A stretch of DNA of 49,843 nt from Acidobacteriota bacterium. GTDB taxonomy: Bacteria > Acidobacteriota > Terriglobia > Terriglobales > Acidobacteriaceae. Numbering within the stretch: position 1 is the stretch's first letter; each line of letters starts with the position of its first letter. Location: the NCBI GenBank assembly GCA_021790995.1, contig JAJYFA010000010.1, forward strand, positions 1-49,843, in the 5' to 3' direction. The notes under the pieces were generated by a model, which saw only the letters and a list, made by a program, of their open reading frames with translations, made no database searches and was not told the DNA's origin. The translations under genes and the position numbers were made by a program. This document shows positions 8,184 to 16,048 of the stretch, in pieces.

Positions 8184-8211
8184 CAAGAGCGAGTTTACCC
8201 TCGCGCTCTTG
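8184..8211. terminator. shared hairpin between convergent pgsA and hydrolase gene
   Basis: CAAGAGCG at 8184-8191 pairs perfectly with CGCTCTTG at 8204-8211, with additional inner GAG/CTC pairing. It lies in a 100-bp gap between two converging genes. No long T-run, so efficiency is uncertain. Confidence 0.55.
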
Positions 8212-8260
8212 TGTATTGGCCGCACCCTGCCTCCTACACCTATTCCTTACTTCTTATTGC

Positions 8261-9358
8261 TCAGAATCGGCGTGCCGATACGATGATGTCGCCGTCGGGA
8301 AGGGGCGAGGCTGCGAGGAAGGTGGTTGCCGGATGGTTGTAGCCGGCAGCCGGCGCCACGGGCGCGCCGATGGCGGTGCGGATCGCATTGATCACCAACT
8401 CCGGCTCATCGAGATGAATCCAGTGCTCGCTGTTGAGCGCCAACGTCTGCCGTGTGGAATCGCCGATGCGATGCAATTGATCGCGCGTGAGTGGATCGGC
8501 ATTTCCGGGCGTGAGCACGGCGACAGGAATGCCGCGGATTGGCTCGGCGTCGTGCATCTCCCGAACGGCGCTGGGGATCGAGACGATGTGGTTGCGCAGT
8601 CCGTCGTAGAACCCGGCCCGCGACCAGTGCGCGGCCAATGCGGGCCAGACCTTGCAGGGCAGCTTGCGCGCTTCGGTTCTGATGCGGCGCAGCAGATGGT
8701 GAGGGAGCGCAACTGCCGAACGGGCGGTGCGATCGGTAGAGCTGCCGCAGCGCCCGAGCAGCACCTTGACCACAATGCGCGCCAGCCCGCAGCGCGCCAC
8801 GGGGATGGTGTAACGGATGAGCCGCTTGCCCAGATCGAGTTGCGCCTGCCGCGCAGGGTTGAGCGGAGGCCATTCCTCCGGGCGCATGGGGTCGACAAGC
8901 ACGATGCCGGCGACCTCTCGCGGATAGAGTAATGCGAAGCGGCGAACCACGAGCCCGCCAAAGGAGTGGCCGACGAGAACGTAGGGCGGCTCTATACCTG
9001 CGGCATCGAACATCTGGTGCAATTCTCGGGCAAGAGCGCCGGGTGTGCGCGGTGCGCGAGTGGGGCTGCTCCAGCCTAAGCCGGCGCGATCATATGAGAC
9101 GGTGCGCGTGAGCGTCGAGATTTCGTCCTGAATGCTGCGCCAACTGAGGTGGGTGGCTCCAATGCCGGATTCAAACACCACCGTTGGCTGGCCTTCACCG
9201 GCCTCGAAAAAGTAAAGGTTGCAGCCTCGGCGAATGTTGATCAAACTGCCTTCTGCCGTGTGGATGCGGCGATCACGGAGACTCGCGAAGTGCTGATAGG
9301 CGATGCCTGTGAGAAACAGCAACACAAGAGACGCGAGAATCCCAAGGGCAAGGTACAT
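8261..9358 (-). CDS. membrane-anchored alpha/beta hydrolase
   Basis: A 365-aa alpha/beta-hydrolase-fold protein with an N-terminal hydrophobic helix ('MYLALGILASLVLLFLTGI'), so it is probably anchored with its domain outside the cytoplasm. Motifs seen: oxyanion region 'VVFESGIGATHLSW', nucleophile elbow 'LVGHSFGG' with the catalytic Ser, and a late 'SEHWIHLDEPELV' carrying the catalytic His. The acid is likely the Asp in the 'LTPGNADPLTRD' segment. The start at 9358 is chosen because AGGA lies six bases before it; ATG 9364 and TTG 9379 are alternatives. Substrate cannot be told from sequence. Lipid ester, peptide and haloacid substrates are all possible in this fold. Confidence 0.82.
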   Translation of the reverse strand: MYLALGILASLVLLFLTGIAYQHFASLRDRRIHTAEGSLINIRRGCNLYFFEAGEGQPTVVFESGIGATHLSWRSIQDEISTLTRTVSYDRAGLGWSSPTRAPRTPGALARELHQMFDAAGIEPPYVLVGHSFGGLVVRRFALLYPREVAGIVLVDPMRPEEWPPLNPARQAQLDLGKRLIRYTIPVARCGLARIVVKVLLGRCGSSTDRTARSAVALPHHLLRRIRTEARKLPCKVWPALAAHWSRAGFYDGLRNHIVSIPSAVREMHDAEPIRGIPVAVLTPGNADPLTRDQLHRIGDSTRQTLALNSEHWIHLDEPELVINAIRTAIGAPVAPAAGYNHPATTFLAASPLPDGDIIVSARRF

Positions 9359-9740
9359 CCGCATTCCTGAACGCCGCAAGTGGTGTGTGGAGCGAAACCC
9401 TCAAGCGTGAGTGTCTCTGAATCGTTGCCGCAATCGGCGCCGAGCAATATGGGCTTGCCAGAACAGCCCGTGCCGATAACCGCGAGTCTGCCCCATTCAT
9501 TCAGCACATGGCGGCGAGCTGATCCTTCGTGCGCCCTGCCCGCTCGCGCTTGCGGATGCGCCGAGACCGCCTTCTGCAAGCGGCAAGGCTCAAAACCAGA
9601 CAATAATCCACTCTCGACAGGGCCCTCATCCGTCACGAGGCCAATTCGCTGACCGTTTCGCCGCCTTGCCGTCAGAATTCGTAGACTTGTGGGTGTTGCG
9701 GCCCGGCCGAAGAAAAGCTTCCCTCCGCCGGGCAGTTATA
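9359..9740. other. intergenic stretch without a supported gene
   Basis: 382 bp between two minus-strand genes. Open frames exist on both strands but have no ribosome site, no recognisable protein pattern and atypical composition (Ser/Pro/Cys-rich). No tRNA, terminator or clear repeat was seen. Confidence 0.5.
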
Positions 9741-10058
9741 TTATCTGCGGTCGCGCCCTCTTGGGCTGCCGCTGCCCTTACGGGCGACGTAGCAATCGCG
9801 GCAAAAAACCGGACGATCGCCACGCGGTTCGAATGGCACGGTTGTAGGCTGACCGCAACCGGAACAGATCACAGGTGTTCCCTGTGAAGGAGCCGAACGG
9901 TAGCCGGATCCCCCCTGGTCGTTCTTCCTTGCCTGACGGCAGTTTCTGCAACGCTTCGGGGTCGAGTAACCACGTTCCTGAAAGAACGCCTGATCAGCAG
10001 CGGTGAAGGTAAACTCCTGCCCACAGTCGCTGCACGTAATTTGCATGTCTCCGGCCAT
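9741..10058 (-). CDS. small double zinc-ribbon protein
   Basis: A 105-aa protein with two zinc-ribbon units. The first is 'ITCSDCGQEF' paired with 'CRNCRQ', with the helix 'AADQAFFQERGY' between them as in the 'probable zinc-ribbon' family. The second is 'VICSGCGQPTTVPF' paired with 'FCRDCYVARKG'. The end is basic and Gly/Arg-rich ('SGSPRGRDRR'). Such proteins are widespread in Acidobacteriota and their role is unknown; nucleic-acid or protein binding is plausible. The start is set by AAGGAG just before ATG 10058. A TACAAT-like -10 box lies upstream (10075-10080, minus strand). Confidence 0.82.
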   Translation of the reverse strand: MAGDMQITCSDCGQEFTFTAADQAFFQERGYSTPKRCRNCRQARKNDQGGSGYRSAPSQGTPVICSGCGQPTTVPFEPRGDRPVFCRDCYVARKGSGSPRGRDRR

Positions 10059-10356
10059 AGATCTCCTTGGGGGGATTGTACAGCGATAAAGTGAGTTTTC
10101 TACAACGATTCTTTTGAAAACGATTCCGAAACCGCTTCGGGCTGTTGGGTACCCGAAATCACGGCACAAGAGAAGCGGCTGATGCAGTTTGCATCCCTCT
10201 CGCGGAGCCTGGAGAGGGCCTGCTTGCTGCTTTGGCGTCCAGATAAGCCCGCATCGCACAGCCGCCACACTTCATTGAGTTGCGCCGCTCCCGATCGGCG
10301 CTGGCTTACGACTCCGCGGTATGATCGGTGGAACCGGTCTTTCGGTAAAGTGCGGG

Positions 10357-11490
10357 ATGCGCATCGTAACAGTTCTTACCTCTCTGGGCGTGGGTGGGGC
10401 AGAAAAGCAGGCTCTGGCTGTGGCGGAGCGCATGGCGCAGCGTGGCCACGAGGTGGCGCTTGTCGCGCTCATGCCGCGCCTTGCAGCCGAGTGGCCTGTA
10501 ACGCTTCCCGTGGTGCATCTCGACATCGGTAAAGATCCAGTGAGTGTGACGGCCGGCTTCCTGCGCGCGCGGCGCTTGCTGCGCACGTTCAGGCCGGACG
10601 TGGTTCACAGCCACAGCTTTCACGCCAATCTGCTCGCGCGCCTGCTCCGGATCGGTTTGCCGCGCCTTGCGGTCATCTCCACGGTGCACAACGTCTATGA
10701 AGGTGGCTGGCTGCGCATGACGGCCTATCGGTTGACGGACCGGCTCAGCGAACGCACCATTGCCGTGAGCAAGGCCGCGGCAAAGAGGTTCGTTAGTCTC
10801 AAGGCCATTCCGCGCCGCAAATGCCTGGTGCGCGCAAACGGAATCGATACAGCAGAGTTTGCGCCCGATGCGGCGCGGCGCGCGGAGGTACGCGCGGCGA
10901 TGGGTGCTGGCTCCCACTTTGTGTGGCTGAGCGCGGGGCGAGTAACGCCGGCGAAGGATTTTCCCAACCTGTTGCGCGCGTTTGCGCGGACGCGAAGAGA
11001 GGAGCCTGATGCCGAGCTTTGGATTGCCGGTGCTGCCGCGGATGCGACGGTGACTGTTGCCGCCGATGGGGTGGCATACCAGGTATTTGCAATTGCCGGG
11101 GAGCAGGGACTCCATGAGCACGTGCGCTGGCTGGGCCTGCGCCGCGACATGCCGGCGCTGCTGGATGCCGCCGATGGGTTCGTGCTTGGTTCAGCGTGGG
11201 AGGGAATGCCGCTGGTAGTGGGCGAGGCCATGGCAATGGAAAAGCTCGTGGTAGCGACGGATGTGGGCGGCGTGCGCGAAATGACGGGAGATGGAGGCGG
11301 AATCGTTCCCGCAAAAGATCCGCAGGCGCTCACCGGCGCGATGCTGGCGGCGATGCGACAGAGCAGGGAAGAGCGCGCGATTGCTGGGCGGGCGGCACGG
11401 GAGCGGATGGTGCGTGACTTCAGCATCGACGCGGCGGCCGATTGGTGGGAGGCGCTCTACAAGCAGCTAACAGTGCATAGTGGACAGTGA
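10357..11490 (+). CDS. GT4-family glycosyltransferase
   Basis: A GT-B fold retaining glycosyltransferase of about 377 aa. It begins directly with the first beta strand ('MRIVTVLTSLGVGGAEKQ'), including the Gly-rich acceptor/donor loop. 'VVHSHSFHANLLARLL' is the N-domain motif. 'RANGIDTAEFAPD' and 'SAGRVTPAKDFPNLLRAF' mark the interdomain region. The donor-binding E-x7-E motif is 'SAWEGMPLVVGEAMAME'. Substrates are probably surface polysaccharide or lipid-linked sugars (inference). An upstream in-frame ATG at 10321 would add 12 residues that do not fit the fold. The C-terminus 'LTVHSGQ' is coded by a dispersed intergenic repeat that also supplies the TGA stop. The gene stands alone and is convergent with the TonB-type receptor gene. 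Confidence 0.88.
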   Translation: MRIVTVLTSLGVGGAEKQALAVAERMAQRGHEVALVALMPRLAAEWPVTLPVVHLDIGKDPVSVTAGFLRARRLLRTFRPDVVHSHSFHANLLARLLRIGLPRLAVISTVHNVYEGGWLRMTAYRLTDRLSERTIAVSKAAAKRFVSLKAIPRRKCLVRANGIDTAEFAPDAARRAEVRAAMGAGSHFVWLSAGRVTPAKDFPNLLRAFARTRREEPDAELWIAGAAADATVTVAADGVAYQVFAIAGEQGLHEHVRWLGLRRDMPALLDAADGFVLGSAWEGMPLVVGEAMAMEKLVVATDVGGVREMTGDGGGIVPAKDPQALTGAMLAAMRQSREERAIAGRAARERMVRDFSIDAAADWWEALYKQLTVHSGQ

Positions 11491-11557
11491 ACAAATAAGG
11501 GTGAGCAGAGCCATCGCTGGCGTTCTGCACACTGCTTACTGTTCACTGCTCACTGTC
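11482..11557. repeat. CACTGTTCACTG-type dispersed repeat forming an inverted pair
   Basis: CAGTGAACA (11485-11493) and TGTTCACTG (11540-11548) are perfect inverted copies between convergent genes. Further degenerate copies (CAGTGCATAGTGGA, CTGCTCACTGTC) flank them. The glycosyltransferase stop codon falls inside the left arm. Similar sequence occurs at 18767-18788. Confidence 0.6.
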
Positions 11558-11565
11558 AGCTGACT

Positions 11566-14500
11566 TCAGAACTGGAACGCCATCTGAAAGAAGACTCGGC
11601 GCGCTGCCGAGGCAGTCGAGAAGATCCCTCCGGCCAGGCCTGTCGACTGGCCAAATTCTGGTCCAGGACCGTAGGTGCATGTGCTCGGATCGCTCGAATT
11701 GGTGCAGGTGCGTGTGGGCACAATGCCGCCGTGCGGTGTGCCGAGGTTGATATTGTTGAACAGGTTGAGCGCCTGCACGTTAAAGTTCAGCGAGTATTTA
11801 CGGCCGGTGTTATCCATGCCGCCAGGTCCGTGAGGGCCTCCGCCTGGACCCATTGGACCGCCAAACGGTCCGCCAAAGCCCCCGTGGCCGTGGCCGCCAT
11901 GCGGACCGCCGCCGCCGCCCATGCCGGGCATGGGGCCTCCGTTCGATTGAACCTTGGGGCCAATGCCGATGTAACGGCCAATGCGCAGGTTGAAGGCGAC
12001 AGCCGAGGGTCCGTTGCCGATCGAGACGGGGATAATCGATTCGTTACTCTGAGGGATGACATTCAGCGCGCCGAAGCTCGTCTGTACCACGTTGCCATCA
12101 ATCGGAGTTGAGCTGGTGGCAAACGAGGGCCGGTCGTTGAAGAAGTTATCGCCGGTCAGGTCGTAGGGCGAGTGGACGTTGTAGGGATTCCCCGCTCGGA
12201 CGATCATGAAGGGGTTGAAGCTGAGTCCCCACGGGCCCGAGTAATTGCCTACAAGGAGCATCCACTGGGGATGTACCCAGGCTGCGCGCCCATAGTCCTG
12301 GCGCAGGTTGTAGGAGTTCGAGGGGTTCGATCCGCCGCCGCCGTCGGAGTTGGCCCAGCTTGCAGTGTAAAAGCCAAAGACACTGAAGTTCTGCGTAAAG
12401 CGAGAGTTGAAGTTGACGATGACCTGGTTCTCGTTGAAGACTGCCTGGGGGTAAAACTGCTGCACGATGCCGAGGTTTGGATTCGGACGAGGGGCGAGAA
12501 TCGTAGGCTGGCCGTTGGGGTTATAGATGTAGTCGCCCGGCAGATAGGCGTTGGCGTTACGCACCACCATCTGGTGGAAGCCAGAGGAGTGCATGTAAGT
12601 GAAGGTGAGCGTGGAGACCTTGGTTAACTGCCGCTCCAGGCTTACGCCGAGCTGCTCGTTGTAGGGCGAGTGATAGTTGGGAGTGATGGAGTTGATCACT
12701 GGCGTAACGGCTTGCCCCGTGCCGCAGGCGTCTACGCCGCCGGGGACGGAGCTCAAACCAGTGGGGCTGAAGCAGGTGGGATTGTCGATGACGGTCTGCA
12801 CCTGGCTGTGAGCCGTGCCGTTCAAGGTTTCCAGGTCCATCAGGTCTGCTACGGCGAAACGATCGTAGAAAAAGCCGAATCCGCCGCGTACGACGGTCTT
12901 GGAGACAGTGCCTTTCTTGTGTCCGTCGATAGCGTAGGCAAAAGCCACGCGGGGGGCCCAGTCGCTGTGATCGGCGACGTGATTCTGCGTCTCCCAGCGC
13001 AGGCCGCCGGAGAGGGTGAGGAACTTGTTGACCTTCCAGTCGTCCTGGTAGAAGAGCGCTCCGTCAAAGACATTTCCGGCGAAGGCGTAGGGGCCGGTGG
13101 TGTAGCTGAGCTTGATGGGCACGCAACCGCCGGTCTGCGTGGAAGGACAGGCCGCGGCAATCTGCGCGATGGTCTCGCCGTTTTGAATGCCGTTCCATGT
13201 ATCGACAAAGGCCACATCCGAGGGGAAGGTGAAGCTGCCGTATATGTTGCCGACATTGGAGGTCGCGCTGCGGTTGTCGCGGAGCCATGCGCCAAACTTG
13301 ATGGCGTGTGAGCCAGCGGTCATGGTTGTGAAGTTCTGAAGCTCAAAGTGATCGCTGTGCGCGCTTGAAGGCAGAGTGCCGCTGCCGCCGCCCGAGAACT
13401 GGCCCGGCACGGTGAATCTGGGCGCCGTGGCGACCTGTACACCGAAATTGGGTGCGGTGGCCAGCGGCGTCGCGGTTGAGCTCGACCGCCGGTACTCGAT
13501 ACGCGTCTCGTTGACGATGCGGTCGTTGATCACTTGCGTATCGTCTAACTGGAACGTGTGGTTGATGGCGTTCGCGGAGTTAGCCAGGCTGGGGAACGAG
13601 GTAGAGCCGTTCAGAGCGTTGGTGCTGACGTTGCGGAAGAACTGGTAACGGAGAGTGAGCGTGTTTTTTTCGCCCAACTGCAGGTCGACGCGCGGCGCGA
13701 CCTCGAGGTGATTGGCGGGATTGAAAAGGCTGCCTGCAACAGCCGAGGTGCCGACCGACCAGGTGTTGCTGATCGGGTCGTACACCGGGCCCCCCGGGAT
13801 CGAGTACACGTTGTCGGTCTGTGTCTCGCGGTCTTCAAGGGCGAAGAAGTAGGACGCCCACTTGGACATCGGGCCGCTTATCGTGCCGTTGTACTGATAG
13901 CTATAGTAGGAAGGCAGCTCCGCGGTGAACGGATTCTTGGTGTTGAAATTGTCGTCGTTGCCCTGCGCGAAGGCTCTTCCATACAGGGTGTTGGTTCCAG
14001 GTTTGGTGAGGATCTCGATGCGCCCGTAGCCGATGCGGTCGAACTCCGCAGAAAATGGATTCTGATTGATGCGGATCTCACGGATCGCCGACTTGGGTGG
14101 CAACTGGCCACCGGTGAATCCGTCGATGTAGATCTGTCCGCCGTTGGGACCGGCCGAGGGACCGGCCAGAGCCTGCAACTCGTTCGACAGTTCGTCGGGA
14201 TCGTCCGACAGTGCATCGAGGTCGGACCCCTTCAGAACCATCACGTTCGAGTTGGCGCCAGCGTCGGTGCTGACCGAAGGCCCGCTCTCGTCGGTCACGA
14301 TCACTTGCTGTTGCGTGGCCTCGACCGCCATCTTGATTTCGATGCGCTTGGCCTGTCCGGCGGCTAGATCGATGGGCGCGGAGACAAAGGGCGCAAAACC
14401 AGTGAAGCTCACTTCAATGACGTAGCTGCCGGCCGGTAGGCCCTGCACCAGATAGGCTCCGGCGGCGTTTGCGGTCATGGTTTTTACCGGGGCGCCTTTA

Positions 14501-14727
14501 GCGGTGGTCACTGTCACCTGCGCGCCGGGAATCAATGCTCCCGTAGGATCGAGGATATGACCGCGCAAAACGCCCGAAGTGGCCGGCGCGGGCTGTGCAG
14601 GATCCTGGGCTACTGCGGCATTCTGCGGCGCGGCAGCAGGCGCCGTCTGCGCATTGGCTGCCGCGGCCGTCAGTGCCAGAGCCGCAGAAACAAGAAATGT
14701 AGACAGGCAGTATGACTTTGAATACAC
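11566..14727 (-). CDS. Oar-like TonB-dependent receptor family protein with carboxypeptidase-regulatory domain
   Basis: A 1053-aa outer-membrane protein. A signal peptide ends near 'AAANAQ'. A carboxypeptidase-regulatory-like (CarboxypepD_reg) domain spans about residues 50-135 ('LRGHILDPTGALIPGAQVTV', 'AGAYLVQGLPAGSYVIEV'). Next come a TonB-plug-like region ('IYIDGFTGGQLPPKSAI', 'IREIRINQNPFSAEFD') and a large beta barrel ending in aromatic 'RRVFFQMAFQF'. This layout is typical of the greatly expanded Oar/SusC-like receptors of Acidobacteriota. Between barrel strands near residues 930-975 there is a long Gly/His/Pro/Met-rich insertion ('GPHGGHGHGGFGG'). The ligand is unknown. The gene upstream on the same strand (14768-15904) is 40 bp away and probably co-transcribed. 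Confidence 0.88.
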   Translation of the reverse strand: MYSKSYCLSTFLVSAALALTAAAANAQTAPAAAPQNAAVAQDPAQPAPATSGVLRGHILDPTGALIPGAQVTVTTAKGAPVKTMTANAAGAYLVQGLPAGSYVIEVSFTGFAPFVSAPIDLAAGQAKRIEIKMAVEATQQQVIVTDESGPSVSTDAGANSNVMVLKGSDLDALSDDPDELSNELQALAGPSAGPNGGQIYIDGFTGGQLPPKSAIREIRINQNPFSAEFDRIGYGRIEILTKPGTNTLYGRAFAQGNDDNFNTKNPFTAELPSYYSYQYNGTISGPMSKWASYFFALEDRETQTDNVYSIPGGPVYDPISNTWSVGTSAVAGSLFNPANHLEVAPRVDLQLGEKNTLTLRYQFFRNVSTNALNGSTSFPSLANSANAINHTFQLDDTQVINDRIVNETRIEYRRSSSTATPLATAPNFGVQVATAPRFTVPGQFSGGGSGTLPSSAHSDHFELQNFTTMTAGSHAIKFGAWLRDNRSATSNVGNIYGSFTFPSDVAFVDTWNGIQNGETIAQIAAACPSTQTGGCVPIKLSYTTGPYAFAGNVFDGALFYQDDWKVNKFLTLSGGLRWETQNHVADHSDWAPRVAFAYAIDGHKKGTVSKTVVRGGFGFFYDRFAVADLMDLETLNGTAHSQVQTVIDNPTCFSPTGLSSVPGGVDACGTGQAVTPVINSITPNYHSPYNEQLGVSLERQLTKVSTLTFTYMHSSGFHQMVVRNANAYLPGDYIYNPNGQPTILAPRPNPNLGIVQQFYPQAVFNENQVIVNFNSRFTQNFSVFGFYTASWANSDGGGGSNPSNSYNLRQDYGRAAWVHPQWMLLVGNYSGPWGLSFNPFMIVRAGNPYNVHSPYDLTGDNFFNDRPSFATSSTPIDGNVVQTSFGALNVIPQSNESIIPVSIGNGPSAVAFNLRIGRYIGIGPKVQSNGGPMPGMGGGGGPHGGHGHGGFGGPFGGPMGPGGGPHGPGGMDNTGRKYSLNFNVQALNLFNNINLGTPHGGIVPTRTCTNSSDPSTCTYGPGPEFGQSTGLAGGIFSTASAARRVFFQMAFQF

Positions 14728-14767
14728 GATTCCCTCGCTTGGGTATGAATGAAAGGTACGAACCGGG

Positions 14768-15904
14768 TTACTGAGCCGCCTCGCTCTCGCCTGAGCTCAG
14801 GCTCCAGCTGGAAAGCAGGTCCTGCGCCTCGGGAGCTTCGAGCAGAGGTTCGACTCCGGAGAGCAGTTTGACCGCGCTCAAACCCGAGGCATCCTCGGTG
14901 GCTACGATCATCACGGCATCGCCTTTTTTGAGAGTGCTCAGTTGAATCTCAGGGGCACGCTCCAGAACTGTTTCAAGATCCATGTGGCCGGTCCCCGAGG
15001 CGCCAGCCTGGCTGAACCCGTGCTGGGCGCCTCCGCGTTGGCCACCGCGTCCACCGGCACTCGCCGCGTTACCCTTTAGCCGCGCGGCAATCATCGTCGC
15101 CACCATGTTGTTCAGTTGGCGCAGTTGCGAGTCCGCCGTGACGCGCATTGTCACAGGTTTCTTGGTGACAAGGTCCTTGACTGTCAGTGTCGAGGCTGCC
15201 GTATCGGCGGAGATCACGGTTCCGGGAATACTGCGGAAGCTGCCTGAAACCACGCCATCGGCGGCAATCGCGCTGCCGTCTGTGTTCTTGGTTCCGCGCG
15301 CCCATAGTTGGTCGCCCGGCTTGATCTCGGTGATGGGCGCCGGTTGCGCCTGGTCGAAGCGCACCGAGCCGGGCGCGTAGCGCTTGAGCCTGGTCGCCGA
15401 GGTAGTATTCACCGTAACTTCTTTTGTGATGAGGCCGGCGCGAGTGGTCACGACGATTGTGCCCGTCGCGGGGTCGATGCTCTTCACCAGTCCGTGTACG
15501 CCCTGATCCCATGCGGCCTGTTCGGCCTCCTGCATTTGGACGACATCGGCCTTCTTGATGGCAATAATGCGCGCAGCCTGCGGCAAGCCGCCGGTCGCGT
15601 TGGGATCGAGCGTGACCAGGACGCGATCGCCTATGGCCAGGCTGCTGAATACGAGCGGTCCTGCTTTGTTCAGGTCTCTCTCGCCCGGTGCGATGCGCTT
15701 TAGATTGGCGGTTGCGGGAACCTGGACCTGATACTCGGCGCTGGCGTCGGTCTTCACCGTCAGGGTGTTTCCGCTGATGGCGGTAATGCTGCCCAGATAA
15801 CGCTGCACCTGCGCGTGCGCGCCATGCGCTGCGGTCAGCAGCAATACGGCCAGCGCCAGAAGTCCAGACGCGGCCACGCCGCGCATTTTCCTTTCACGTT
15901 TCAT
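14768..15904 (-). CDS. secreted DUF5666-like repeat protein
   Basis: A 378-aa exported protein with a signal peptide ('MKRERKMRGVAASGLLALAV' start, cleavage near 'AHGAHAQ'). It has at least three OB-like DUF5666-type units, each marked by a 'G-x-I/V-x-S/A-I-x-G/A-x-T-L/I-x-V' phrase: 'GSITAISGNTLTVKT', 'GLVKSIDPATGTIVVTT', 'GTVISADTAASTLTVKD'. These alternate with 'IGDRVLV', 'PGDQLWARG' and 'KGDAVMIVA'. A Gly/Gln/His-rich linker ('GGRGGQRGGAQHGFSQAG') interrupts the last unit. It is probably a cell-envelope protein acting with the TonB-type receptor coded just downstream (inference from 40-bp spacing). ATG 15904 is chosen over ATG 15940 because it gives a normal signal peptide. Confidence 0.72.
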   Translation of the reverse strand: MKRERKMRGVAASGLLALAVLLLTAAHGAHAQVQRYLGSITAISGNTLTVKTDASAEYQVQVPATANLKRIAPGERDLNKAGPLVFSSLAIGDRVLVTLDPNATGGLPQAARIIAIKKADVVQMQEAEQAAWDQGVHGLVKSIDPATGTIVVTTRAGLITKEVTVNTTSATRLKRYAPGSVRFDQAQPAPITEIKPGDQLWARGTKNTDGSAIAADGVVSGSFRSIPGTVISADTAASTLTVKDLVTKKPVTMRVTADSQLRQLNNMVATMIAARLKGNAASAGGRGGQRGGAQHGFSQAGASGTGHMDLETVLERAPEIQLSTLKKGDAVMIVATEDASGLSAVKLLSGVEPLLEAPEAQDLLSSWSLSSGESEAAQ

Positions 15905-16048
15905 AAGGTCCAATGCTCCAGAGTTTCGTGGGGAGCGCATTCAGGATCAATGTGCCGCTCTCTATTTGCTAGACGAACGAGGCGGGGAAAAGGTTGAGGT
16001 TCGATCCCATCATCTGATTCCTGCGCTAAGTTGAGGAAAGTCTAGTGC

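Noticed and set aside
9380-9652. 90-codon plus-strand frame between the hydrolase and zinc-ribbon genes
   Set aside because: Ser/Pro/Cys-rich, no ribosome site, overlaps a competing frame on the other strand, no recognisable pattern.
13558-14367. Plus-strand frame within the TonB-type receptor gene
   Set aside because: Composition (Val/Gly/Arg) is typical of a shadow frame and no motif was found.
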